A program made the translations under genes and the position numbers. A DNA stretch of 64,000 bases from an uncultured Phycisphaerales bacterium (GTDB lineage Bacteria; Planctomycetota; Phycisphaerae; WQYP01): the NCBI GenBank assembly GCA_903845195.1, contig CAIMWO010000094.1:62001-126000 (forward strand). The letters are read 5' to 3'. Below the pieces are notes generated by a model, which was not told the DNA's origin, did no database searches, and saw only the letters and a list, made by a program, of their open reading frames with translations. Below, piece by piece: positions 45,421 to 53,761 of the stretch. How positions within the stretch are numbered: the stretch's first letter is position 1; each line of letters starts with the position of its first letter.

Positions 45421-45498
45421 CTGTACACTCCTTTATGAGCGAACGATTCTACGGCATGGCGGCGTTGCGGCAACGTGCTTCAACTTGCCGCAAAAATA

Positions 45499-45529
45499 AA
45501 AAGGGGCCGCGCTTCGCGCAGCCCCTTTG
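45499..45529 (-). terminator. Intrinsic terminator of rho
   Basis: On the minus strand AAAGGGGC, a loop containing GCGCGAAGCGC, and GCCCCTTTTT form a strong GC stem followed by T residues, about 20 bases after the rho stop codon. Confidence 0.88.
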
Positions 45530-45550
45530 CTTTTTCTTCAAACGTGCAAC

Positions 45551-47191
45551 TTAAGCCAGGTTCATCGTCAGCAGGAACTCGCGGTTCGTGCCCTTCTTCT
45601 CGATGCGGCTCTTGAGCAGCTCCATCGCTTCGATCGGGTTCATGTCCGCCAGAACCTTCCGCAGGCGATACACCAGCTCCAGTTCCTTCGGGTCCAGCAG
45701 CAGCTCTTCCTTACGCGTGCCCGAAGCGCCGATGTTGATCGCCGGATACGTCCGCCGTTCAACCAATCGCCGATCCAGGTGCAATTCGCTGTTGCCCGTG
45801 CCTTTGAACTCTTCAAAGATCACTTCATCCATCTTGGAGCCGGTATCCACCAGCGCCGTCCCGATGATCGTCAGCGATCCGCCTTCTTCAATATTTCGTG
45901 CCGCGCCGAAAAACCGCTTCGGCTTCTGCAACGCATTGGCATCCACGCCGCCGGTCAGAATCTTGCCCGAGTGCGGCACTTCCGTGTTATACGCACGCGC
46001 CAACCGCGTGATCGAATCCAGCAGAATCACCACGTCGCGCTTGTATTCCACCAGCCGCTTGGCCTTCTCGATGACCATCTCGGCCACCTGCACGTGCCGG
46101 CTCGCCGGTTCGTCAAACGTCGAACTGACCACCTCGGCCTTCGTCGACCGCGTCATCTCCGTCACTTCTTCCGGACGTTCGTCGATCAGCAGAATCATCA
46201 GATACACTTCGGGATGGTTGTGCGAAATCGCGTTCGCCATCTTCTGCATCAATACCGTCTTGCCTGTCCGCGGCGGCGCGACAATCAGCATGCGCTGACC
46301 CTTGCCGATCGGCGTGACAATATCCACGATCCGCATGTTCACTTCCTGCGGCGTCGTCTCCAGGAAGAACCGCTTGTTCGGATGCAGCGGCGTCAAATCT
46401 TCAAAGTTGACCTTCTCCGTCAATAACGACGGCTCCTCAAAGTTGATCGCCTCCACCCGCAACAACGCAAAATACTTCTCGTTTTCCTTCGGCGGACGAA
46501 TCTGCCCCGTGATCACGCACCCGCTCTTCAAACCGAATCGCCGTATCTGCGACGGCGACACGTAAATGTCGTCCGGACACGGCAAGTAGTTGTATTCCGG
46601 CGACCGCAGAAATCCGAAGCCGTCCGGCAGAATCTCCAGCACCCCCTCGCCCACCATCAACCCGTTGTCCTGGATGCGCTTCTTGAGGATCTTGAAAATC
46701 AGGTCCTGCTTCTTCAGGCCGATGTAATCCTCGATGCCTTCCTTCTTGCAGATCTCATGCAGTTCCTGCGGGTTCATGCGCTGCAGGTCGACCAGGTGCA
46801 GTTCCGAGCGCTTCACCTGCTCGTACTTCTGATGCGTCTCCGCATCGTATCCGGAATCGTCTTCCACGCGCATCCCGGCGGCATTCGTCGCCTTGCCGAT
46901 CACGCCGTCACCGGCCGGCTTGGCCTGGCCGATCGTCTGCTGATCCACCGGCGGCGACTCCGCCTCCGGCTGGGCCTGCCCGACATCGTCCGCCGGCGCA
47001 TCCGGATCCCGTGGCATACCCACGATCGTGTTGCCGGTCACTTCCCCCTGGGGCAACTCAACAGCCGTCACCGCAGGCTCATCAATCGGATAGTCTTCGT
47101 CCGACACTTGAGGCTCCTCGAGTGGATGCATGGGCTTGATCTTCTTGTCCGTACTGTGCGGGCCTCTACGGCCTCGGGCGCTTCGTGCCAT
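45551..47191 (-). CDS. rho: Transcription termination factor Rho
   Basis: Hexameric RNA-dependent ATPase that ends transcription. The 546 residues have an acidic N-terminal extension of about 120 residues rich in Pro, Asp and Gln, then the Rho N-terminal helices ([19 protein letters not shown]), the cold-shock RNA-binding domain ([27 protein letters not shown], read in two parts), Walker [13 protein letters not shown], Walker [14 protein letters not shown], the Q-loop [12 protein letters not shown] and [17 protein letters not shown] with the R-loop region. E. coli Rho is about 420 residues, so the extension is the main oddity. The start has GGAGG 10 nt upstream. coaE lies 157 bp upstream. Confidence 0.96.
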   Translation of the reverse strand: MARSARGRRGPHSTDKKIKPMHPLEEPQVSDEDYPIDEPAVTAVELPQGEVTGNTIVGMPRDPDAPADDVGQAQPEAESPPVDQQTIGQAKPAGDGVIGKATNAAGMRVEDDSGYDAETHQKYEQVKRSELHLVDLQRMNPQELHEICKKEGIEDYIGLKKQDLIFKILKKRIQDNGLMVGEGVLEILPDGFGFLRSPEYNYLPCPDDIYVSPSQIRRFGLKSGCVITGQIRPPKENEKYFALLRVEAINFEEPSLLTEKVNFEDLTPLHPNKRFFLETTPQEVNMRIVDIVTPIGKGQRMLIVAPPRTGKTVLMQKMANAISHNHPEVYLMILLIDERPEEVTEMTRSTKAEVVSSTFDEPASRHVQVAEMVIEKAKRLVEYKRDVVILLDSITRLARAYNTEVPHSGKILTGGVDANALQKPKRFFGAARNIEEGGSLTIIGTALVDTGSKMDEVIFEEFKGTGNSELHLDRRLVERRTYPAINIGASGTRKEELLLDPKELELVYRLRKVLADMNPIEAMELLKSRIEKKGTNREFLLTMNLA

Positions 47192-47348
47192 GGAAGGAAT
47201 TCCTCCGTGTGTGGCGATGCGTTATGGCTTGGATCGCCTGGTAAAACTGACCCATTCGTTCATCCGGGGTTTGCGTTCGGATGAGAAAATTTCCGATGGG
47301 TTACCGCCGATTGATTGGAGAGAAACGGGTGGGAAAAATCCCGGATGC

Positions 47349-47978
47349 TTACTGCACTTCTTCAAATATCTGGGAAAGGACCCGTTGGACCTGGCGAAGG
47401 CTGGCGGAGACATCGCCTGTGTTATCTATACTATAATCCGCCCTTTTCGCCTTTTTGTCCAGTGAAAGTTGCATTTTTTCCCGCCGGGCAACTTCCTCCC
47501 CCGTCCACCCCCGGCTCGCCTTCACCCGCTCTAACCTCTTTTCCGACATCGCCTTAACGAATATCGTCGCGTCGCACTCGCCATCCAGCCCCGTCTCAAA
47601 CAGCAGCGGCGTATCCCACACCACCGCCTTGATCCCCGCATCCCCCATCGCCTTCGCCTGCAGCTGGGCCCGCAGCGCCCCCACCCGTGGATGCAGGATT
47701 TTATTCAACTTTTCGAGCGCCCCCGGATCCGAAAACACCCTCTTCCCCACCGCCCGCCGATTCACCGACCCATCCCCATCAAACACCTGCTCCCCCAGCC
47801 ACGCCCTGATCTGGGCCTTCACCTCCGGCGTCTGCAAAACCTCATGCGCCAACGCATCCGAATCGATCACGCAGCACCCCAATTCCCCAAACAGCCGCGC
47901 CACCGTCGACTTCCCCGCCCCAATCCCGCCGCTGATCCCTATCACCGGCTTCGAATGATCATGTTTCCATCTGCCCAT
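47349..47978 (-). CDS. coaE: Dephospho-CoA kinase
   Basis: Last step of coenzyme A synthesis: phosphorylates the 3'-hydroxyl of dephospho-CoA. The 209-residue P-loop kinase shows VIGISGGIGAGKSTVARLF (Walker A), VIDSDALAHEVL with the catalytic Asp, HPRVGALRAQ, VVWDTPLLFETGLD, VKAMSEKRLERVKASRGWTGE (LID region, read in parts), and ADYSIDNTGDVSAS near the end. Length is normal. A TATACT box lies 6 nt before the ATG and there is no Shine-Dalgarno. The gene lies upstream of rho on the same strand, with a 157-bp gap in which nothing else is seen. Confidence 0.95.
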   Translation of the reverse strand: MGRWKHDHSKPVIGISGGIGAGKSTVARLFGELGCCVIDSDALAHEVLQTPEVKAQIRAWLGEQVFDGDGSVNRRAVGKRVFSDPGALEKLNKILHPRVGALRAQLQAKAMGDAGIKAVVWDTPLLFETGLDGECDATIFVKAMSEKRLERVKASRGWTGEEVARREKMQLSLDKKAKRADYSIDNTGDVSASLRQVQRVLSQIFEEVQ

Positions 47979-47984
47979 CCCGCC

Positions 47985-47990
47985 AGTATA
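47985..47990 (-). promoter_or_regulatory. -10 box, leaderless promoter of coaE
   Basis: TATACT on the minus strand, exactly 6 nt before the coaE ATG. Confidence 0.5.
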
Positions 47991-48083
47991 AGCGCCCCCC
48001 CGCAGTGTTGTCCTCTAACCCACCTGTAGCCCCGTCAGAATCGTTGAGTGCTCTTCGCTGGCGATGGTGAGTCACAACCAAAG

Positions 48084-48335
48084 TCAAAAGGGCCAGAATG
48101 GCCAAAATGGCAGCAAACACGCCGGTCTGATTCTGGCAATGTCTTCCGAGGAAAAATCTAGATCACTAATTCCCTCTGGAGATTTTGCGCTACCTGTTAT
48201 AAATGCCCCACCTTGCACGGCAAGTCGCCGGATAACCCGCCCATTCTTAAGCTTCACATCAACTTCGTGCCAATCCATTTTCCATTCAGGACCAAGCCTT
48301 TCCCGTTGTTCTGGACTAAGTTCAATCATTGCCAT
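48084..48335 (-). CDS. Small hypothetical protein with repeat-derived C-terminus
   Basis: An 83-residue protein. MAMIELSPEQRERLGPEW, VDVKLKNGRVIRRLAVQGG and LDFSSEDIARIRP form a plausible compact beta-rich domain; I have an impression of similar small planctomycete proteins but cannot name a family. The last ten residues, ending LLPFWPFWPF, are encoded by a nonamer repeat that also supplies the region of the stop codon, so the native C-terminus has probably been replaced. It lies in an AT-richer patch with the next gene. Confidence 0.6.
   Translation of the reverse strand: MAMIELSPEQRERLGPEWKMDWHEVDVKLKNGRVIRRLAVQGGAFITGSAKSPEGISDLDFSSEDIARIRPACLLPFWPFWPF
48086..48114. repeat. Nonamer repeat (TGGCCAAAA type)
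   Basis: Three 9-base units (GGGCCAGAA, TGGCCAAAA, TGGCAGCAA) overlap the 3' end of the 83-residue gene and encode its PFWPFWPF tail on the minus strand. Confidence 0.75.
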
Positions 48336-48420
48336 TTCTTGCCATCCTTCGCGGGCCTCGTCCCCCGGATTGTACCTTCAATCTGCTGGCGGTCAGGCAG
48401 TCATTCATAGACAAAGAAAC

Positions 48421-49023
48421 TTACGATTTCTTTGTCGTTGTCGCTTTTTCTTGCTCACGTGCCTTTTGCCGAAGAAGCGACAGCGTTTTCTGTATCGAAT
48501 CGGGTTTGGTGCCGTCAAACTCACCATTCACGTCATTTTCATGGAGGACGGAAAGTATCAACTCGCTATACATAGACATCACAACACGTCGTGAAGCTTC
48601 CCACTCGCCAATCTTTTCTTGATGGCTAAATATTATATTAACTTTCTCGTCTGATAACACATGAATTACGGCGTCCAGTTTCGAGTTCTCAGGTAAAGTG
48701 TTGATTAATCGAATTACGTTTGCGAAGGAGTCGTAATCTGAATACGGTAATCGTTGCATACTGGATCGCAAGCCAAGAGCCAAAAGGTCACCCCGACGCA
48801 AATCGTAGAATATATTAATATCTTCGCTGAACTGTTGAGGCTTGGCATTACCGACGTCTTTAACTGCTCTGTCCAATACCTCGCTGATTGATTTCGAGAG
48901 GTATTTTACGGACTCTTTCTCGTTTTCGTTTGGATTGTCTCCATAGACAATTGAAACGGCAGCCAGTATTAAAAGACAAACGCCCAGCACCGACTTATTG
49001 TGTGAATAATTCAACCAAGTCAT
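48421..49023 (-). CDS. Hypothetical exported protein in an AT-rich patch
   Basis: A 200-residue protein with an N-terminal signal peptide (KSVLGVCLLILAAVSIVYG) and an alpha-helical body with many Ser, Asp and Glu, ending in a Lys-rich tail (KAREQEKATTTKKS). No family is recognised. The coding sequence is visibly more AT-rich than its neighbours and uses AT-ending codons, which suggests recent acquisition. The start at 49023 has GGGAG 7 nt upstream and gives MTWLNYSHNKS. A repeat of the decamer family lies just upstream. Confidence 0.65.
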   Translation of the reverse strand: MTWLNYSHNKSVLGVCLLILAAVSIVYGDNPNENEKESVKYLSKSISEVLDRAVKDVGNAKPQQFSEDINIFYDLRRGDLLALGLRSSMQRLPYSDYDSFANVIRLINTLPENSKLDAVIHVLSDEKVNIIFSHQEKIGEWEASRRVVMSMYSELILSVLHENDVNGEFDGTKPDSIQKTLSLLRQKAREQEKATTTKKS

Positions 49024-49116
49024 ACATGTGCTCCCTAACCCATTTTCAGACAACCTGATGATTTAATGAGTGAACCAACTCCTGCTTCTTGCACCGTGCG
49101 TCTTCTCTTCTCCCAC

Positions 49117-49155
49117 ATTAGTGTTCATTCCTGTTCATTTGTGGCTAATTTATCT
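49117..49155. repeat. Decamer repeat (ATTTGTGTTC family), copy 1
   Basis: Three 10-base units related to ATTNGTGTTC followed by a partial fourth. The same family lies at 60401-60430. Confidence 0.75.
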
Positions 49156-49187
49156 TCGTCGTCCGCCCGCCCGACGAAGCAAAACCC

Positions 49188-50333
49188 TCACACGAACAGA
49201 TAGACGTACGCACCAAACCCAATCGCCACCAGGCCCACCGCCGCCGCCAACGTCCACATCAGGTTCCGCCGTTGCGCCGCCAGCGCCAGGCTCGCCACCA
49301 CCACCGCCGCCTGCGCCGCTAGCATCCCGAAGAAGAACCGTTGCGACCGCGCCTGATGCCTGCTCGACTGCGCATCCTCTACGCGAATCTGCACTTCATA
49401 CAGATACGCCGTGGATTGGTTCAGTTTGGCCTCGCCATCATAGCGTGCCGCCGCCGTCGCCAGCCGCGCCGTGGCCAACTGTGCGTGCAATTGCCGCAGA
49501 TCCGACTGCAATCCGTCGCGCATCGAAAGAAATGACTGTGCCGCCAGCGCTGCCGCCGGATTCGTCGCCGCCCCCAGTGGCTGCCGCGCCAGCCGATTGG
49601 CCGCCACCAGCACACTCTGCTCCGCCGATACAACCCCATCTAGCCGTTCGAAAAAATCCGTCCCCGGCTTGAAACGCGCATCCGACTCACGCGAAAATTC
49701 CGCCGCACTCTCGAGTTCCGCCCGTATCGCCGCATCCGTCACCGGATGAATCAGCGGCAAAATCTTACTCTCCGGCATGCCCGACTCCACCGCCTCGGCA
49801 GCCGCGACCACCGCCGCATCCTTCGCCCGCCACGCCGGAACCTTCTCCGCCTCCCCCGGCGCCGCAGCCAGCGCCTTGGCCAGATCCGCCTGAATCTGCT
49901 CCAGCTTCGCCGTTCGCGCCGCAACACCAGCCAAATACTGCTCCACCGCCTCCTTGTCCCCCGCACCCGCCGTCAACAAATCCTTGGCCGCAGCATCCAG
50001 ACGCGCCACCCCCGCCGCAAACGACGCCGCGGCAATCTGCATCTCGCTCGGATCAAACGGCCCCGCCTCCGCACTGGCCGCAATGATCTCCAGCGTGTTC
50101 CGCACCGTCGCCGCCCGCAGCTTCTTCGCCTGAAAGAATGACCACTGATCCCCCGCCTTGGACTGCATCTGCGCCGCCAGTGTGCGGTAATACTGTGCCT
50201 TGGTCATCTCGCTCGACGAAAGCCCCGCCAGCAGTGTCGCCACCACCGTCATGATCACCGGTGTAAACGCCAGCGCCCGACCCCACATCGACTTGGGTAA
50301 ATCCGCCGGATCCGGCTGCTTCGGTAGTTTCAT
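49188..50333 (-). CDS. Hypothetical membrane protein, DUF4337-like
   Basis: A 381-residue protein with one N-terminal transmembrane segment (ALAFTPVIMTVVATLLAGL), a long Ala-rich helical or coiled-coil region, and two C-terminal transmembrane segments (FFFGMLAAQAAVVVASLALA and LMWTLAAAVGLVAIGFGAYV). The pattern QWSFFQAKKLRAATVRNTLE resembles the QAK motif of DUF4337 proteins, whose function is unknown. The start at 50333 has GGGAG 6 nt upstream. It lies downstream of a terminator, so it probably has its own promoter. Confidence 0.72.
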   Translation of the reverse strand: MKLPKQPDPADLPKSMWGRALAFTPVIMTVVATLLAGLSSSEMTKAQYYRTLAAQMQSKAGDQWSFFQAKKLRAATVRNTLEIIAASAEAGPFDPSEMQIAAASFAAGVARLDAAAKDLLTAGAGDKEAVEQYLAGVAARTAKLEQIQADLAKALAAAPGEAEKVPAWRAKDAAVVAAAEAVESGMPESKILPLIHPVTDAAIRAELESAAEFSRESDARFKPGTDFFERLDGVVSAEQSVLVAANRLARQPLGAATNPAAALAAQSFLSMRDGLQSDLRQLHAQLATARLATAAARYDGEAKLNQSTAYLYEVQIRVEDAQSSRHQARSQRFFFGMLAAQAAVVVASLALAAQRRNLMWTLAAAVGLVAIGFGAYVYLFV

Positions 50334-50414
50334 CGCAATCTCCCGCACGAGGACAGGTCGCCCACTGCAGGCATTGTACTCAGGACGCCATCGCCGGAAA
50401 GTCATCGCGCATCA

Positions 50415-50461
50415 ACAAAAACAGAACCGCTCGCAATCCAGTGAGGATCACGGGCGGTTCT
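50415..50461 (-). terminator. Intrinsic terminator of the HExxH membrane-protein gene
   Basis: On the minus strand AGAACCGC and GCGGTTCT form an 8-bp stem around a 23-base loop and are followed by GTTTTTG. It lies about 150 bases after the stop of the gene at 50611-51030. Confidence 0.7.
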
Positions 50462-50532
50462 GAAGGAGTGATACCCGAAGTGCGGTGCTAATGCTCACAA
50501 CATATCTCGACAGATTCTAGGCGGACCAAAAG

Positions 50533-50620
50533 AGAAAATGGAAAATAGTAAATAGAAAAAGAAGATGTGCCCCCCAATCGCCCATTTTTCTATTTTTCAT
50601 TTTCTATTTTCTATTTCCTC
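50533..50620. repeat. Heptamer repeat, inverted pair (AGAAAAT / TTTTCTA)
   Basis: Four units of AGAAAAT type at 50533-50560 face five units of TTTTCTA type at 50586-50620 and can form a long AT-rich hairpin. The second arm contains the stop codon and last codons of the 50611-51030 gene. Confidence 0.88.
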
Positions 50621-51030
50621 TCTCGCCCATCCGACACGCCAAACGCTTCCCGTTCAAACGGATTGTCCCGATACCCCCGTCCACCCCGGAAAAACACCCA
50701 CAAACTGGCCAGCAAGTACGCAGGAATGAACGCCGGACCCCATCGCCGCGCCTGCCGCACATGCACATGCTCGTGTTTCCGCGTCAGATCCAGCGCCGCC
50801 GCCGACCGCCCAAGAATCACCTCCCCAAACGTAATCGCCAGCGCCCCGCCTTCCAGCACCGTCCCATGCTCCAGCAACCACGCCAGCGCCCCGCCATAGC
50901 ATTCCCAAACCCCCTCCCGCTGCCGCCACCGCGCCCCCAGCGGCATGCAAGGAATGGCAATCACCAACCCCACCGCCGTCGTCGGCCCCGTCCAAAGCAC
51001 GCGAAAGAAAAGCCATACCCAATAAATCAT
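50611..51030 (-). CDS. Membrane protein with HExxH-like zinc site
   Basis: A 139-residue protein with a hydrophobic N-terminal segment (TAVGLVIAIPCMPLGA), then LEHGTVLEGGALAITFGEVIL, the motif HEHVHVRQARRWGPAF that reads as an HExxH zinc-hydrolase-type helix, and the conserved PAYLLASLWVFFRGGRGYR followed by DNPFEREAF. I have seen this HExxHxxQ-plus-NPFEReA combination in small uncharacterised bacterial membrane proteins; no proteolytic activity is established. A perfect TATAAT 6 nt before the ATG suggests a leaderless mRNA. Heptamer repeats of one family flank the gene on both sides. Confidence 0.75.
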   Translation of the reverse strand: MIYWVWLFFRVLWTGPTTAVGLVIAIPCMPLGARWRQREGVWECYGGALAWLLEHGTVLEGGALAITFGEVILGRSAAALDLTRKHEHVHVRQARRWGPAFIPAYLLASLWVFFRGGRGYRDNPFEREAFGVSDGRERK

Positions 51031-51036
51031 GCAAGC

Positions 51037-51042
51037 ATTATA
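51037..51042 (-). promoter_or_regulatory. -10 box, leaderless promoter of the HExxH gene
   Basis: Perfect TATAAT on the minus strand, exactly 6 nt before the ATG at 51030; no Shine-Dalgarno. Confidence 0.6.
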
Positions 51043-51072
51043 GGAAACACCATTCGCCCTCCAAACCCCACC

Positions 51073-51109
51073 TTTTTCTATTTTTCATTTTCTATTTTCT
51101 ATTTCCCCC
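51073..51109. repeat. Heptamer repeat (TTTTCTA family)
   Basis: Five TTTTCTA-type units, in the same orientation and almost the same unit order as 50586-50620. The two copies flank the HExxH gene as direct repeats. Confidence 0.88.
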
Positions 51110-51115
51110 CCCCTC

Positions 51116-51952
51116 TCACGCCGCATGCGTAACCCGCTTCGTCGCCTGCGGAACCAGGCAATTATTCGTGTGCAGTTCCTCCAGCACCTCCAGCGTCAAC
51201 GCCCCCACCGTCGGCACCGTCAGATGCGCCCCACGCGCCGCATTCCCCACCCCGACGCAATGCATCTTCGCCGCCAGACCCGCCCGAATCCCCGCCTCCG
51301 CATCCTCAATCACCACGCACCGGTGCGGCTTGATCTTCAAACCCGTCGCCGCCGCCAGAAAACTCTCCGGGTGCGGCTTGCTCTTCAATGCCGCCGTCCC
51401 ATCCACAATAATGTCGAACCAGTCGGCGATCCCCAGCAACTCCACCACCAGCCGCGCGTTCTTGCTCGCCGATACCAGCGCCATCCGCACATCCGCCGCC
51501 CGCAGATGCATCGCCAGCGCCCGCGCCCCCGCCGCCAGATCCCGCGGCGCCAGCCGCTTCACCAACTGCAGGTAATACCCATTCTTCCGCTCCGCCAGCA
51601 GCGTCTTCTCCTGCATGGCAAAATCCCGCGAATGCCCCCCCAAGAGCTTGTCCAAACATTCCATCCGCCCCACACCCCGAAACCCGTCATTCACCTGCCG
51701 ATCAAACGGCAACCCCATCTCATCCGCCAATCGCTTCCACGACTGATAGTGAAACTCCGCCGTATCCACCAGCACCCCATCCAGATCGAACAGCACCGCC
51801 TGCAGCCCGTCCCTGGCCGATCCCACCGCATGCCCGTCGCTCCCCCATGCCGCCGAACTCGGCCCAGCAAGCCATGCCGCCAGCACATCGTCCGGCGTGA
51901 TGTGGCGCGTAAACGCCACCCCCGATTTGACTTTAACCACATTCAAAGGCAT
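51116..51952 (-). CDS. HAD-superfamily hydrolase, beta-phosphoglucomutase-like
   Basis: A 278-residue HAD phosphatase or phosphomutase. The core begins near residue 48 with AVLFDLDGVLVDTAEFHY (nucleophile and general acid Asp), followed by the cap domain ERKNGYYLQLVKRLAPRD. Next come MALVSASKNARLVVEL (motif II Ser), the Lys of AALKSKPHPESFLAA and the metal-binding VVIEDAEAGIRAG. This is the beta-phosphoglucomutase arrangement, so glucose 1-phosphate/6-phosphate mutase activity on maltose or trehalose products is likely. The first about 45 residues (MPLNVVKVKSGVAF and on) are an unusual extension that could be the remnant of a fused domain. ATG 51952 is the best start; 51988 is possible. Confidence 0.82.
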   Translation of the reverse strand: MPLNVVKVKSGVAFTRHITPDDVLAAWLAGPSSAAWGSDGHAVGSARDGLQAVLFDLDGVLVDTAEFHYQSWKRLADEMGLPFDRQVNDGFRGVGRMECLDKLLGGHSRDFAMQEKTLLAERKNGYYLQLVKRLAPRDLAAGARALAMHLRAADVRMALVSASKNARLVVELLGIADWFDIIVDGTAALKSKPHPESFLAAATGLKIKPHRCVVIEDAEAGIRAGLAAKMHCVGVGNAARGAHLTVPTVGALTLEVLEELHTNNCLVPQATKRVTHAA

Positions 51953-51999
51953 ATTTGACACGATGCTGCCAGACCTGAACATCAACACTTACCTGTCTT

Positions 52000-52137
52000 C
52001 CCCTTATCGGCCCAAGGGGTATTGGCGGAATTTCTTTTTTACCTCCTACTAAAGGCAGAGGGGCCCAGGCACGACGTAACTCGATCCATCGAAACGAATA
52101 ACAAGCCTTGAGCCCCCTACCGGCCCAAGGCTTTTTT
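52000..52137 (+). promoter_or_regulatory. Attenuator-like leader upstream of DAHP synthase
   Basis: Two hairpins precede aroF. The first pairs CCCCTT (52000-52005) with AAGGGG (52014-52019). The second is terminator-like: AAGCCTTG (52103-52110) pairs with CAAGGCTT (52126-52133) and is followed by T residues. The 10-mer CGGCCCAAGG occurs in both. As no plus-strand gene lies upstream, the terminator probably acts on the aroF transcript itself. No T-box or known riboswitch was recognised. Confidence 0.55.
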
Positions 52138-52194
52138 GTTGTTTCGCATTTGCAGGATCCAACCCAATCTGAACCAAATCCCAAAGGAGTCCCC

Positions 52195-52329
52195 ATGAAC
52201 GCCTATCGATTTACCCGCCACGTGGAAACCCTCTTGTCGCGTGCCGATGCCACCCTGGCCCTCGCACGCCAGATCCAACAATCCCTGGCGGAGATACCCC
52301 CATGTCCCTCTCTTTGGCGAAAGAACTGA
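52195..52329 (+). CDS. Small ORF (leader peptide candidate) upstream of aroF
   Basis: A 44-residue ORF with AAAGGAG 5 nt before its ATG. It starts MNAYRFTRHVETLL, continues with an Ala/Leu/Gln-rich helix (ATLALARQIQQSLAE) and ends CPSLWRKN. It has only one Trp, one Tyr and one Phe, so it does not look like a classical aromatic attenuation peptide, but its strong ribosome-binding site and its place between an intrinsic terminator and aroF suggest that it is translated. It may be a coupling or leader peptide, or a free small protein; the function is unknown. Confidence 0.5.
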   Translation: MNAYRFTRHVETLLSRADATLALARQIQQSLAEIPPCPSLWRKN

Positions 52330-52415
52330 ACCCGTTGAACACCGAGCCCCAAGCGGAATCCCGCAGGCTCTCGACCCCGAACCCGAAAAAGAACCCACCC
52401 TCAAAGGAGCATGAA

Positions 52416-53438
52416 ATGATCGTTGTCATGGAACAAGGCGCCTCCGACGCCCAAATTCAACACGTCGCCCAACTCATCCGCGAGCTCGGCCTCACCGACC
52501 ACATCATCAAGGGCACCGAACGCACCGTCATCGCCGCCATCGGCGACGACCGCGCCAAAAACAAGGAAAACCTCGAAACCGTCCCCGGTGTCGAAAAAGT
52601 CATGCCCGTCCTCGCCCCCTACAAAATGGCCTCGCGCGAAGTCAAAAAGGAACGCTCCGTCGTTCCTCTTGGCGGAACCCTCGGCGCCTCCGCCGGTGGC
52701 AAAAAAGTCTGCCTCATCGCCGGCCCCTGCTCCGTCGAATCCCGCCCCCAACTCCTCAACTGCGCCCAAGCCGTCAAAGCCGCCGGCGCCACCGCCCTCC
52801 GCGGCGGCGCGTTCAAACCCCGCACCTCCCCCTACGCCTTCCAGGGCATGGGCGAAGAAGGCCTCAAAATCCTCGCCGAGGCCCGCGACCTCACGGGCCT
52901 GGCCGTCGTCACCGAAATCATGGCTGTCGACCAGATCGACCTCGTCTGCAAATACGCCGATGTCCTCCAGGTCGGCGCCCGCAACATGCAAAACTACAAC
53001 CTCCTCTGGGCCGTCGGCGACACCCGCAAAACCGTCCTCCTCAAGCGCGGCCTCTCCGCCACCCTCGAAGAATTCCTCCTCGCCGCCGAATACATCATGT
53101 CCAAGGGCAACCCCAACGTCATCCTCTGCGAGCGCGGCATCCGCACCTTCGAAACCTACTGCCGCAACACCCTCCCCCTGGCTATCGTCCCCGAGGTCCA
53201 CCGCATCAGCCACCTCCCCATCGTCATCGACCCCAGCCAGGGCACCGGCCACGCCCACCTCGTCCCCGACATGTGCAAAGCCGCCATCGCCGCCGGCGCC
53301 GACGGCCTCATCATCGAAGCCCACGACGACCCCGAACACGCCCTCACCGACGGCGCCCAAAGCATCACCCCCAAGACGCTCAAGGAAATGATGGTCACGC
53401 TCAGAAAGATCGCCACCGCCGTAGACCGGGAGATTTGA
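52416..53438 (+). CDS. aroF: 3-deoxy-7-phosphoheptulonate synthase (DAHP synthase, class I-beta with regulatory N-domain)
   Basis: First committed step to chorismate: condenses phosphoenolpyruvate and erythrose 4-phosphate. The 340-residue product has an N-terminal ferredoxin-like/ACT-like domain ([20 protein letters not shown] to [10 protein letters not shown], about residues 1-70) known in this subtype to confer feedback inhibition. The catalytic barrel follows, with [60 protein letters not shown] and [14 protein letters not shown]. The start at 52416 has AAAGGAG upstream and matches family N-termini; an open frame from 52302 overlaps the small ORF. Expression is probably controlled through the leader. 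Confidence 0.95.
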   Translation: MIVVMEQGASDAQIQHVAQLIRELGLTDHIIKGTERTVIAAIGDDRAKNKENLETVPGVEKVMPVLAPYKMASREVKKERSVVPLGGTLGASAGGKKVCLIAGPCSVESRPQLLNCAQAVKAAGATALRGGAFKPRTSPYAFQGMGEEGLKILAEARDLTGLAVVTEIMAVDQIDLVCKYADVLQVGARNMQNYNLLWAVGDTRKTVLLKRGLSATLEEFLLAAEYIMSKGNPNVILCERGIRTFETYCRNTLPLAIVPEVHRISHLPIVIDPSQGTGHAHLVPDMCKAAIAAGADGLIIEAHDDPEHALTDGAQSITPKTLKEMMVTLRKIATAVDREI

Positions 53439-53453
53439 CGGCTGGCAAGAATT

Positions 53454-53482
53454 TTATGAAAATCAATGGATTGCATTATACA
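53454..53482 (+). promoter_or_regulatory. Candidate promoter of the RelE-type toxin-antitoxin operon
   Basis: TTATGA and TATACA are separated by 17 bp and lie about 22 bp before the toxin ATG, just downstream of aroF. Confidence 0.4.
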
Positions 53483-53503
53483 TCAATGAATAGGTAGAAT
53501 GTC

Positions 53504-53758
53504 ATGGTACGTGTGGAATTGACACCGGGCGCAGCAGAGGAGCTATCGGAACTCCCTGCCATCATCCAGACGCGAACGCTTAAGATCATCCGCCGTCTGC
53601 GTGATTGGCCGACCGTCAGCGGGGCAAAACCTCTCCGGCGCAATTTGGCCGGCCACTATCGAATTCGAACCGGAGACTACCGAATCCAGTTTTTCCTGCG
53701 CGAACAGGTTCTCGTGATTGAAAAGATTGGACATCGAGACGGTTTCTATGAGGAGTGA
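53504..53758 (+). CDS. RelE/ParE-superfamily toxin
   Basis: An 84-residue toxin of a type II toxin-antitoxin pair, expected to cleave ribosome-bound mRNA or to poison another essential target when free. The RelE fold is seen as VRVELTPGAAEELSELP, the central RLRDWPTVSGAKPLRRNL, GHYRIRTGDYRIQFF with the conserved basic residues, and a final IEKIGHRDGFYEE strand. The antitoxin starts 3 nt after the stop. The toxin-first order is typical of HigBA-like pairs. Confidence 0.88.
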   Translation: MVRVELTPGAAEELSELPAIIQTRTLKIIRRLRDWPTVSGAKPLRRNLAGHYRIRTGDYRIQFFLREQVLVIEKIGHRDGFYEE

Positions 53759-53761
53759 ATC

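Noticed and set aside
52000-52137. T-box or known amino-acid riboswitch before aroF
   Set aside because: No T-box AGGGTGG-type motif or other recognised consensus is present; only generic hairpins can be supported.
52302-52415. N-terminal extension of DAHP synthase from ATG 52302
   Set aside because: The extension overlaps the small ORF, is not family-like, and a strong ribosome-binding site precedes the ATG at 52416.
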